A program made the translations under genes and the position numbers. The notes under the pieces are model-generated. The model had not been told where the DNA came from, did not search any database, and was given only the letters and a program-made list of their open reading frames with translations. This document shows, piece by piece, positions 25,418 to 33,003 of a stretch of 64,000 nt of DNA (position 1 is its first letter; each line of letters opens with the position of its first letter). Source of the DNA: Euzebya sp. (GTDB taxonomy: Bacteria > Actinomycetota > Nitriliruptoria > Euzebyales > Euzebyaceae); assembly GCF_964222135.1 (NCBI RefSeq), contig NZ_CAXQBR010000021.1, forward strand, positions 1 through 64,000, in the 5' to 3' direction.

Positions 25418-27913
25418 ATGGCCTCCCCCACCGCAACCCACGACGAGCTCGGCGACGTGTCGGGTCGCGCGATGGACCTCGCGAAGGGCGGGGTCCTGAT
25501 CCTCCTCCGGACCGGTGGGCTGTTCCTCGGGCTGCTCGTCGGGTTCCTCGTCATCGGCTGGGTCGCCACGCTGCTGCTGGCCCCGGCCACCGCCGGGGTG
25601 TCGAACAGCGTCGGGTTCGGCGTCGCGGTGCCCGAGGACGTGGAGCTGGCCGGGCTCGACCAGACCTCGACGGTGTACGCGGCCGACGGCAGCGTCATCG
25701 CGGTGCTGCACGACGAGGTCGACCGGACCGTCATCAGCCTCGACCAGATCCCCCCGCACGTGCAGAACGCGGTCATCGCCGCCGAGGACCGCCGGTTCTG
25801 GGAGCACGACGGGTACGACGTCGAGGGGCTCGGTCGCGCCCTGCTCGAGAACATCGAGTCCCGCGGCGTCAGCCAGGGCGGGTCGACGATCACCCAGCAG
25901 CTCGCGAAGAGCGAGGTCGGCGACGAGGTCACGCTGCAGCGCAAGCTGACCGAGATCGCCTTCGCGATGGCGCTCGAGCGGGAGCTCACGAAGGAGCAGA
26001 TCCTCGAGCGCTACCTGAACCAGGTCTACTTCGGGGAGGGTGCCTACGGGATCGCCGCGGCCGCCGAGGAGTTCTTCGGCAAGCCCGTCGACCAGCTGTC
26101 CGCGGCCGAGGCGGCCACCCTGGCCGGTCAGATCCGCCAGCCGGGCACGACCAACCCGCGGGACTTCCCCGAGATCAGCCTCCGCCGACGCAACCAGACC
26201 CTGGCCGCGATGGCCGAGGAGGGGTGGCTGACCGTCGAGGAGGCGCAGTCGGAGATGCAGGCCCCGCTCACGGTCGTCCCGAAGGTCGTGGAGCAGCCGT
26301 CGGACCCCTACATCGCCGAGGCGGTGAAGCAGGAGTTCTACACCCTGGAGGCCTTCGGGGCGGACCGGCTGGAGCGGAACGAGGCGCTGCTGAACGGCGG
26401 GCTCGAGATCTTCACGTCCTTCGACCCCCGGCTGCAGCAGATCGCCGAGGACGTCGTCCTCAGCTACTTCCCCGAGCCCACCCCCACGGCGGCCCTCGCG
26501 AGCGTCGACCCCCGCACCGGGCAGATCCGGGCGATCTTCGGCGGGACGGACTTCGACACCGAGCAGTTCAACTTCGCCACCCAGGGACGCCGGCAGCCGG
26601 GGTCGGGCTGGAAGCCCTTCGTCATGGCCACGGCGCTCGAGATCGGGTTCTCGCCGTCGCTGCGCCTGCCCGGCAACTCCCCGACCCGGTTCGAGACCGG
26701 AGACGAGTGGGAGGACCGCGGCGTCGACAACTTCGGCGGCGCCAACTACGGCTCGCTGACGATGCGCCAGGCGCTGGTCTCGTCGGTCAACACCGCGTTC
26801 GCCCAGCTCATGCTGATCGTCGGCCCGGAGAACGTCGTCAGCCTGGCGGAGTCGCTGGGGATCAACACGAACGCGGCCCTCGCGGGTCCGAGCGGCGAGC
26901 CGATCATCAACCCCTCCATCGCCCTCGGCGGCTTGACCGTCGGCGTGACGCCCCTCGAGATGGCCGGTGCCTACACCGTCTTCGCGAACGCCGGCGCCTG
27001 GGTGGAGCCCAGCCTGATCGACCGGGTCACCGACCAGCAGGGCAACGTCCTCTACGAGCGGGACACGACCGCCACCCAGATCCTCGACCCGACCGTGAAC
27101 GAGATCATGGTCGACACGATGCAGCAGGTCGTCTGCTGCGGCACCGCAAGCCGGGCGAGCATCGCCGACATGGGGTGGCGGGCAGGCGGGAAGACGGGGA
27201 CCTCGCAGATCAACGCCGACGCCTGGTTCACCGGGTACACGCCGGTGCTGTCGACATCGGTGTGGGTCGGCCACCCCGAGGGCCGCATCCCGATGAGCGG
27301 GGTCTCGTCGGGTCGCCAACCGTCCCAGATCTGGCACGACTTCATGTCCGCGGCCCTCGAGGGGGTCGAGCCGATCGACTTCCCGACCGAGCCGCCGGGC
27401 GGTCTGCCATCGACCGACGACGTCGAGGAGGGCGAGGTCCAGGTCCCCGACGTCCGCGGCATGCAGGAGTTCGACGCGTACCGCGAGCTCGCGGACGTCG
27501 GCCTCGGGGCGACCACGACCGAGGTCGCGAGCGAGCGGCCGGCGGGCAGCGTCGTGTGGCAGTCCCCACGGGGCGGCAGCGTCGTGCCGGGCGGTGACGT
27601 GATCACGCTGGGCATCTCGACCGGGTCGGCGCCGCCGGAGCCGACCGAGGCGGCGCCCGAGACCGAGGAGCCGGAGGCGCCCCCGACCACCGAGCCGACG
27701 GCAGCCCCCGATCCCACAGCCCCTGCCGGTCCGACGGAGAACCCGGACCCGCAGGCTCCGCTGCCGAACCCGGACCCGGAGCCGGCGCCCGAGCCGCCGC
27801 CCTCCCAGCCGCGGCCGGATCCCGAACCCCCGCCGGCTCCGCCTCCACCGCCGCCCCCGCCGCCGGAGCCCGGGCCGGCTGCGCCCCCGACGCCGGCCAG
27901 CCGGCCCGACTAG
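25418..27913 (+). CDS. Class A penicillin-binding protein with PASTA domain
   Basis: An 831-residue bifunctional peptidoglycan synthase (PonA-like). Order: a cytoplasmic N-terminus, one transmembrane helix (about 28-52), a GT51 glycosyltransferase domain with IAAEDRRFWEHDGYD and GGSTITQQLAK, then a transpeptidase domain with SxxK at Ser396 (GSGWKP), SVN at Ser456 and KTGTS at Lys592. One PASTA domain (about 668-735, VPDVRGM...GGDVITLGIS) follows, then an about 90-residue Pro/Glu/Ala tail. It polymerises and cross-links the wall outside the cell. The Ppm-like gene follows after 3 nt. Confidence 0.95.
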   Translation: MASPTATHDELGDVSGRAMDLAKGGVLILLRTGGLFLGLLVGFLVIGWVATLLLAPATAGVSNSVGFGVAVPEDVELAGLDQTSTVYAADGSVIAVLHDEVDRTVISLDQIPPHVQNAVIAAEDRRFWEHDGYDVEGLGRALLENIESRGVSQGGSTITQQLAKSEVGDEVTLQRKLTEIAFAMALERELTKEQILERYLNQVYFGEGAYGIAAAAEEFFGKPVDQLSAAEAATLAGQIRQPGTTNPRDFPEISLRRRNQTLAAMAEEGWLTVEEAQSEMQAPLTVVPKVVEQPSDPYIAEAVKQEFYTLEAFGADRLERNEALLNGGLEIFTSFDPRLQQIAEDVVLSYFPEPTPTAALASVDPRTGQIRAIFGGTDFDTEQFNFATQGRRQPGSGWKPFVMATALEIGFSPSLRLPGNSPTRFETGDEWEDRGVDNFGGANYGSLTMRQALVSSVNTAFAQLMLIVGPENVVSLAESLGINTNAALAGPSGEPIINPSIALGGLTVGVTPLEMAGAYTVFANAGAWVEPSLIDRVTDQQGNVLYERDTTATQILDPTVNEIMVDTMQQVVCCGTASRASIADMGWRAGGKTGTSQINADAWFTGYTPVLSTSVWVGHPEGRIPMSGVSSGRQPSQIWHDFMSAALEGVEPIDFPTEPPGGLPSTDDVEEGEVQVPDVRGMQEFDAYRELADVGLGATTTEVASERPAGSVVWQSPRGGSVVPGGDVITLGISTGSAPPEPTEAAPETEEPEAPPTTEPTAAPDPTAPAGPTENPDPQAPLPNPDPEPAPEPPPSQPRPDPEPPPAPPPPPPPPPEPGPAAPPTPASRPD

Positions 27914-27916
27914 CCG

Positions 27917-28648
27917 GTGGTCGACGACCCCCGGTCCCTCTTCGTCATCCCGACCCTCGATGAGGGCCCGACCATCGAGAAGGCCGTGTCCGGGGTGCTG
28001 GACGCGGGTGCGGACGTCCTCGTCGTGGACGACGGCTCGACGGATGACACCCGCGACATCGTGCGCCGGATCGCCGCGGCGCGGCCGGGCGTCCACCTGC
28101 TGGAGCGCGGGCGGAAGATGGGGCTCGGCACCGCGTACCGGGACGGGTTCGCCTGGGGGCTCGAGCGGGGCTACGACGCGCTCGGCGAGATGGACGGCGA
28201 CCTGTCGCACAACCCCGCCGACGTCCCCCACCTGATGGCCGGCATCCGGATGGCGGACCTCGCGATCGGGTCGCGCTACGTCGTCGGCGGCGGCGTCGAG
28301 GACTGGCCGCTGTCACGGCGGGTCCTGTCACGCGGCGGGAACGCCTACGTCCGCATCTGGACCGGCGTCGGGGTGCGGGACGCGACCGCCGGGTTCCGGC
28401 TGTACCGCCGGGAGGTGCTCGAGGCGATCGAGCTCGACACCGTCCGCTCCGACGGCTACGCCTTCCAGATCGAGATGGCGCTGCGGACCTGGTGGGCCGG
28501 CTTCGACATCCTCGAGGTCCCGATCACCTTCACCGAGCGGCGGGAGGGGGCCTCGAAGATGAGCCGCGCGATCGTGGCCGAGGCGCTGTGGCGCGTGCCG
28601 CTGGGGGCGCTGCGCCGGCGGCGCGCCCGGCCGGCACGCCGCCGCTGA
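27917..28648 (+). CDS. Polyprenol monophosphomannose synthase-like GT2
   Basis: A 243-residue family 2 glycosyltransferase of the dolichol-phosphate mannose synthase type. Motifs: FVIPTLDEGPTIE, VVDDGSTDDT, GEMDGDLSHNPADVP (the DxD-type metal site), and EVPITFTERREGASKMS near the end. It would transfer mannose from GDP-mannose to polyprenyl phosphate for lipoglycan and glycoprotein synthesis. It has no membrane segment and ends in a basic run. It starts at GTG 27917, 3 nt after the PBP stop, so it is likely co-transcribed. In mycobacteria this domain is fused to Lnt; here lnt is a separate gene 24 kb away. Confidence 0.88.
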   Translation: MVDDPRSLFVIPTLDEGPTIEKAVSGVLDAGADVLVVDDGSTDDTRDIVRRIAAARPGVHLLERGRKMGLGTAYRDGFAWGLERGYDALGEMDGDLSHNPADVPHLMAGIRMADLAIGSRYVVGGGVEDWPLSRRVLSRGGNAYVRIWTGVGVRDATAGFRLYRREVLEAIELDTVRSDGYAFQIEMALRTWWAGFDILEVPITFTERREGASKMSRAIVAEALWRVPLGALRRRRARPARRR

Positions 28649-28677
28649 AGTCGGGTCGCTGAGGGTCCCGCGCCGGC

Positions 28678-29532
28678 TCAGGCAGGTCGGTCGGGGATGG
28701 TGACCTCCCGCTTCCACAGCCCGCCGGCGGCCATGGCCCGGACGACGGGGACCATGAGGTCGAACAGGAGGAGGCTGGCGTCGGCACCGATGGCGACCCA
28801 CGGGGCGGCGGCGAGCTCGTCGGTGCGCTGCTCGAGGTGACCCCGGAACACCTCGCCGTCGGCGGTCAACCCGTCGTCGTCGAGGAGGCCGCGGGACCGC
28901 AGGCGTGCCTCCCCGGCCGCCCACGCCTCGTCGTCCCACAGCCGGGACCGCTGGAGGAACCGGCGCGAGACGTTCGACTGCCAGGCGCTGTAGAGCACCA
29001 GGGCGTCGACCGGAGCGAGGTCCTCGGCGACCAGCAGGGCGACGTGGCCGTCGCCCCGGTGCTCGCGGACCACGGCGAGGGCCTGCCACAGCGCTGCCCA
29101 GGGCGTGCCGGGAGGGGGGACCCGCCGGTTCGCCGCCGCGAGCGGGCGGCCGGGGAGCGGGGTGGCCTCCGCGGCGGTGACGGCTATGGCGGTCGCCTCG
29201 GCGAGCCGGTCGGTCGGCGCGCCGACGTCGGTGAAGATCGTCTCGACGATCCGGGCGCGGGTGGCCAGCACCTCCGCGGGGGAGGCGATGTCCCACGCCG
29301 CCGGCAGGGCGTGGTCGAACAGCGCCGGGTTGAAGTTGAAGGACACGGCGTTCGCGACGTCCGGACCGACGGGGCCGAAGGGGGCGATGCGCCCCGCGAC
29401 GTACCCCTGCCCGCGGGGCTCGAGCCCGAGCTGCTCCCAGGCCGCGTGCGCGGTCGGCGACAGGTACAGGATCGCGTGGAACGGCTCGATCACCCCGTGC
29501 AGGGCGCGGGCGAGCGTCGCGGGGCTGGTCAC
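28678..29532 (-). CDS. SCO6745-like helix-rich protein
   Basis: A 284-residue protein resembling the actinobacterial SCO6745 family. Features recalled from that family: HGVIEPFHAILYLSPTAHAAWEQLGL at the N-terminus, YVAGRIAPFGPVGPDVANAVSFNFNPALF, LVLYSAWQSNVSRRFLQRSR and a C-terminal HLEQRTDELAAAPWVAIG. Function is unknown, and some members are annotated as HTH-like. I chose GTG 29532 because the sequence upstream is Pro/Arg-rich and lies in a repeat-containing intergenic region. It is convergent with the mannosyltransferase gene. Confidence 0.75.
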   Translation of the reverse strand: MTSPATLARALHGVIEPFHAILYLSPTAHAAWEQLGLEPRGQGYVAGRIAPFGPVGPDVANAVSFNFNPALFDHALPAAWDIASPAEVLATRARIVETIFTDVGAPTDRLAEATAIAVTAAEATPLPGRPLAAANRRVPPPGTPWAALWQALAVVREHRGDGHVALLVAEDLAPVDALVLYSAWQSNVSRRFLQRSRLWDDEAWAAGEARLRSRGLLDDDGLTADGEVFRGHLEQRTDELAAAPWVAIGADASLLLFDLMVPVVRAMAAGGLWKREVTIPDRPA

Positions 29533-29578
29533 GGGGGGCCTCCGGGATCGTGGGCCGCCGGAGTCTAGGCCCCAGGGT

Positions 29579-29791
29579 GGCGGCACCTGCACGTCGTCGG
29601 GTCCACGCGCGGGTCCGACTGCACGTTGCACGGGACAGTCCTGGACGATGTGCAGCTGGGCGAACGAGGGAGCCGGAGAACGGGCAGCTGGACCGACGCC
29701 GGCACGGGAGGATGAGCAGTCGAGCCGGTGGAGCCACGGGACGGCGTGCAGCTGAGCCGGCCGCGGCGCCCGACGGTGTGCGGTCGGCCCT
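29579..29791. repeat. Seven degenerate direct repeats with 32-bp period
   Basis: Cores begin GCA/GCG at 29589, 29621, 29652, 29684, 29716, 29748 and 29780, that is every 31 or 32 bp. Aligning 10 bases before and 12 after gives a consensus near GGGACGRTGT + GCAGCTGAGCCG. The best copies are 29642-29663, 29706-29727 and 29738-29759. About 22 bp of each unit is conserved and about 10 bp varies. The mean period of 31.8 bp equals three helical turns, and 32 is not a multiple of three, so this is not coding periodicity. The array fills the gap between the SCO6745-like gene and the divergent AraC gene and ends at the AraC -10 box. It may be an array of sites for a cooperative DNA-binding protein. 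Confidence 0.6.
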
Positions 29792-29796
29792 ATCCT
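29791..29796 (+). promoter_or_regulatory. -10 box of the AraC-family gene
   Basis: TATCCT lies 8 nt upstream of the ATG at 29805, which places the transcript start at or next to the start codon; the message is probably leaderless. No -35 match is visible, consistent with activator-dependent use. Confidence 0.5.
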
Positions 29797-29804
29797 GTGC
29801 GCGG

Positions 29805-30659
29805 ATGGGGCAGCGCGCGGAGTACGTGACCGCCGAGGTCGGGCCGGACCTCCGCGGCCTGGTCGACAGCGTCCACTGCTATGACCTGTCGGGGTTCGCG
29901 CCGGGTGAGCACCTCGGGCTCCCCTCCCCCGCCGTGACGTTCATCATCGCCCTGGACGACGGGGTCGAGATGCGGCGCATGCCGCGGGCGGACCGCGCCC
30001 CCGGCCGGTTCCGCGCCCTGGTCGGTGGGTTGCACGACGGCCCGGTGGTGATCGGGCACGACGGCGCGCAGGCGGGGATCCAGCTCGGCCTGTCCGCGGG
30101 CGCGACCCGCGCGCTGCTCGGCGTCCCCGCGGCGGCGGTGGCCGGCGAGGTCGTGGAGCTGGCTGACCTGTGGGGTCCGGTGGCCGCCCGGGCGCTCGTG
30201 GAGCAGGTGGGTGAGGCACCGGACTGGCCCACGCGGACCGCGGCGATCGCCACCACGTTCCGCCGTCGCCTGGCCCTCAACCCCCTGGCTGACGACGCCC
30301 ACCGGTCCGACGCGACCCTCGACGCCTCGTGGGCCATGCTGACCGGCCCGGCGCTGCACCCCGTCGCCGACGTCGCCGCCCAGGTCGGCTGGAGCAGGCG
30401 GAACCTGACCGACCGCGTGACCAGGGAGTTCGGCGTCAGCCCGGTCGTCGCCCGCGCGATGGCCCGCTTCGACCGCGCTCGCGCGCTCGTCGCCTCGACG
30501 ACCGGGCCCCTCGCGGCGGTGGCCGCCTGCGCGGGCTACGCCGACCAGTCCCACATGGTCCGGGAGTGGCGGCGCTTCACCGGCCTGTCCCCCACCGGGT
30601 GGCTGACCCGCGAGGACTTCCCATCCGTCCAAGCCGGGACCGTCGCCGCCGACCGATGA
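29805..30659 (+). CDS. AraC-family transcription regulator
   Basis: A 284-residue regulator with an N-terminal domain of the kind found in actinobacterial AraC proteins (EVGPDLRGLVDSVHCYD...LPSPAVTFIIALDDGVEM, then FRALVGGLHDGPVVIGHDG) and a C-terminal double-HTH (about 190-275): HPVADVAAQVGWSRRNLTDRVTREFGVSP and LAAVAACAGYADQSHMVREWRRFTGLSPTGW. It probably activates the two genes downstream (VOC and SRPBCC), which start within 8 nt and by overlap. The intergenic region before it carries seven 32-bp-period repeats. Confidence 0.88.
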   Translation: MGQRAEYVTAEVGPDLRGLVDSVHCYDLSGFAPGEHLGLPSPAVTFIIALDDGVEMRRMPRADRAPGRFRALVGGLHDGPVVIGHDGAQAGIQLGLSAGATRALLGVPAAAVAGEVVELADLWGPVAARALVEQVGEAPDWPTRTAAIATTFRRRLALNPLADDAHRSDATLDASWAMLTGPALHPVADVAAQVGWSRRNLTDRVTREFGVSPVVARAMARFDRARALVASTTGPLAAVAACAGYADQSHMVREWRRFTGLSPTGWLTREDFPSVQAGTVAADR

Positions 30660-30666
30660 TCAGGCC

Positions 30667-31110
30667 ATGAGCGCACCTCCCCCCATGGTCTGGCCCACCG
30701 TCAACTTCGCCGACGCCCGCGCGGGCATCGCCTTCTGCACCGACGTCCTCGGCTTCCGGCTGGTCGCCTGCTACGCCGACGGGTCTGACGGCGCGATCGT
30801 CCACCACGCCGAGCTGCACTGGCCCGAGGGGGGTGGGTTCATGTGCGGCACCGCGGACCGGCCCGACAGCGAGTTCAGCCAGCGCCCCACCGGCCTGGCC
30901 GGCATCTACGTCGTCACCGACGACCCCGATGCCGTCCACGCCCGCTGCGAGGCCGCCGGCGCCCGGATCGTCCGCGGCCTGACCGAGCAGGACTACGGCT
31001 CGCGGGAGTTCGCCGTCGCCGACCCCGAGGGCAACCTCTGGTCCTTCGGCACGTACCGCGGCACCGATCCCGACGCGGCTGCGGAGACCGGCGGGGACGA
31101 CCAGCGGTGA
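30667..31110 (+). CDS. VOC-superfamily (glyoxalase-like) protein
   Basis: A 147-residue vicinal-oxygen-chelate fold protein: VWPTVNFADARAGIAFCTDVLGFRLVACY at the N-terminus and a second beta-alpha-beta-beta-beta module ending FAVADPEGNLWSFGTYRG. It resembles the bleomycin-resistance/PhnB subgroup. Its stop overlaps the GTG of the SRPBCC gene (GTGA). Substrate unknown; the AraC-VOC-SRPBCC trio is a common actinobacterial stress or detoxification arrangement. Confidence 0.85.
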   Translation: MSAPPPMVWPTVNFADARAGIAFCTDVLGFRLVACYADGSDGAIVHHAELHWPEGGGFMCGTADRPDSEFSQRPTGLAGIYVVTDDPDAVHARCEAAGARIVRGLTEQDYGSREFAVADPEGNLWSFGTYRGTDPDAAAETGGDDQR

Positions 31111-31574
31111 GCGACGAGATCCCGCCGCTGCTCGCCGACGTCACCGTCCCGATCCCCCCGGACCGGGCCTTCACCGCGTTCACCGCGGGGTTCGACGACT
31201 GGTGGCCGCCGTCGTTCACCTGGTCCCAGCCCGCGAACCTGGTGCAGATGCGGTTCGGCACCGCGGAGGGCGATCTGCTCAACGAGATCGGGCCGCACGG
31301 GTTCAGACTCGACTGGGGCCGCATCACCCGGTGGGATCCCCCGGAGGCGGTCGGCTTCACCTGGCAGATCGGACCCGACCGCGTGCCGGTGCCCGACCCC
31401 GACCGGGCCAGCCTCGTCGAGGTGACGTTCCGACCGTCCGACCGCGGCACGCAGGTCGCGGTCCGCCACCACCGCTGGGCGGCCCACGGCGACGGGGCCG
31501 CCGCGTACCGCGAGCAGTTCGCCCCTGCCTGGCCGATGGCGCTGGAGGCCTACGCCGCTACATCGACGCGATGA
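31107..31574 (+). CDS. SRPBCC / AHSA1-like protein
   Basis: A 155-residue START/AHSA1-like protein ([26 protein letters not shown], then [14 protein letters not shown] and [21 protein letters not shown]). The fold binds hydrophobic ligands in a deep cavity. It starts at GTG 31107 overlapping the VOC stop. Its 3' end overlaps the convergent pafA gene by 17 bp, so transcription of the two genes may interfere. Confidence 0.85.
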   Translation: MSDEIPPLLADVTVPIPPDRAFTAFTAGFDDWWPPSFTWSQPANLVQMRFGTAEGDLLNEIGPHGFRLDWGRITRWDPPEAVGFTWQIGPDRVPVPDPDRASLVEVTFRPSDRGTQVAVRHHRWAAHGDGAAAYREQFAPAWPMALEAYAATSTR

Positions 31575-32913
31575 GCTTGGTGACCCGGTCGTCGTCGGCC
31601 TGGAACGGGTCCTTGCACAGCACCGTCCGCTGGGCCTGGTCGTTCAGCTTGAGGTGCACCCAGTCGACGGTGAAGTCCCGGCGCTTGCGCTTCGCCTCCC
31701 GGATGAAGTCGCCGCGCAGCTTCGCCCGGGTCGTCTGGGGAGGGGTCGACATCGCCGTCGAGATGGCGTGGTCGTCGGTGACCCGGTCGACCTTGTCGTT
31801 GCGCTGCATGACGTAGTACAGCCCGCGGGTGCGGTTCACGTCGTGGTACTGCAGGTCCAGCATGGCCACGCGGGGGTGGCTGAGGGGCAGGTCCCGACGT
31901 CGGCGGTAGTCCTCGATCAGCTGGTACTTCGTGACCCAGTCGACCTCCCGCGACAGCTTCAACGGGTCGTCGGCCAGCGTGTCCAGCACCCTCCCCCACT
32001 CCGCCAGCACGTGGTCGGTCTCCGGGTCCGACCCGGTCGACTGGACGTACTGGGCGACCCGGGCGTAGTACTCCCGCTGGATCTCGAGGGCGGACAGCTC
32101 GCGGCCGCCGACCAGCTTGACCCGCCGGCTGCAGGTCATGTCGTGGCTGATCTCGCGGATCGCCCGGATCGGGTTGTCAAGGGACAGGTCGCGCATGACC
32201 GCTCCGGACTCGATCATCCGCAGCACCAGGTCGCAGGTGGCGACCTTCAGCCAGGTCGTGTACTCGCCCATGTTCGAGTCGCCGACGATGACGTGGAGGC
32301 GGCGGAACCGCTCGGCGTCCGCGTGCGGCTCGTCGCGGGAGTTGATGATCGGCCGGGACCGGGTCGTCGCCGAGCTGAGGCCCTCCCAGATGTGCTCGGC
32401 CCGCTGGCTGATCGAGTACACCGCCCCGCGGGGCGTCTGCAGCACCTTGCCGGCGCCGGCGAAGATCTGGCGGCTGACGAGGAACGGGATGAGGGTGTCC
32501 GCGAGCTTCTGGAACTCCCCGAAGCGGGCCACGAGGTAGTTCTCGTGGCTGCCGTAGGAGTTGCCCGCCGAGTCGGTGTTGTTCTTGAACAGGTAGATCG
32601 TCCCGGCGATCCCCTCCTCGTGGAGGCGCTCCTCGGCCTGCTCGACGAGTCCCTCGAGGATCCGCTCCCCGGCCTTGTCGTGCGCGACGACCTGGCGGAC
32701 GGAGTCGCACTCGGCGGTCGCGTACTCCGGGTGGCTGCCGACGTCGAGGTACAGGCGCGCGCCGTTCTCGAGGAACACGTTGGAGCTGCGCCCCCAGCTG
32801 ACCACCCGCCGGAACAGGTACCGCGCCACCTCGTCCGGTGAGAGCCGGCGCTGCCCGCGGAAGGTGCAGGTCACGCCGTACTCGCACTCGATGCCGAAGA
32901 TCCGGCGGTGCAT
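31558..32913 (-). CDS. pafA: Pup-protein ligase PafA
   Basis: A 451-residue member of the carboxylate-amine/glutamine synthetase-like fold. It phosphorylates the C-terminal glutamate of Pup and forms an isopeptide bond with substrate lysines. The N-terminus [11 protein letters not shown] carries the catalytic Glu9. Other features: [65 protein letters not shown] and the C-terminal domain [21 protein letters not shown] -10 box lies at 32965-32960 and an AGAGGAG site precedes the ATG. It follows the kinase gene on the same strand. Confidence 0.97.
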   Translation of the reverse strand: MHRRIFGIECEYGVTCTFRGQRRLSPDEVARYLFRRVVSWGRSSNVFLENGARLYLDVGSHPEYATAECDSVRQVVAHDKAGERILEGLVEQAEERLHEEGIAGTIYLFKNNTDSAGNSYGSHENYLVARFGEFQKLADTLIPFLVSRQIFAGAGKVLQTPRGAVYSISQRAEHIWEGLSSATTRSRPIINSRDEPHADAERFRRLHVIVGDSNMGEYTTWLKVATCDLVLRMIESGAVMRDLSLDNPIRAIREISHDMTCSRRVKLVGGRELSALEIQREYYARVAQYVQSTGSDPETDHVLAEWGRVLDTLADDPLKLSREVDWVTKYQLIEDYRRRRDLPLSHPRVAMLDLQYHDVNRTRGLYYVMQRNDKVDRVTDDHAISTAMSTPPQTTRAKLRGDFIREAKRKRRDFTVDWVHLKLNDQAQRTVLCKDPFQADDDRVTKLIASM

Positions 32914-32959
32914 GTGTGCTCCTCTGGCTCGGTGTCGCCGACCGGCGCCTGCAGACCGA

Positions 32960-32965
32960 AGTCTA
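32960..32965 (-). promoter_or_regulatory. -10 box of pafA
   Basis: TAGACT on the minus strand (32965-32960), about 47 nt before the pafA ATG. A -35 match is not apparent. It suggests pafA can be transcribed apart from the kinase and prcBA genes. Confidence 0.4.
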
Positions 32966-33003
32966 GGCCGGGGCCGAGGCCGCCACCGAGAACCGCACGA
33001 GCG

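Noticed and set aside
25025-28231. A 1068-codon minus-strand frame opposite the PBP gene, and a matching plus-strand frame in another phase at 24325-27597
   Set aside because: The PBP has all catalytic motifs in its own frame; the mirror frames are low-complexity and carry no motif.
29579-29791. The 32-bp-period array as a CRISPR
   Set aside because: The conserved part is degenerate, the variable part is only about 10 bp, and no cas genes are in the window.
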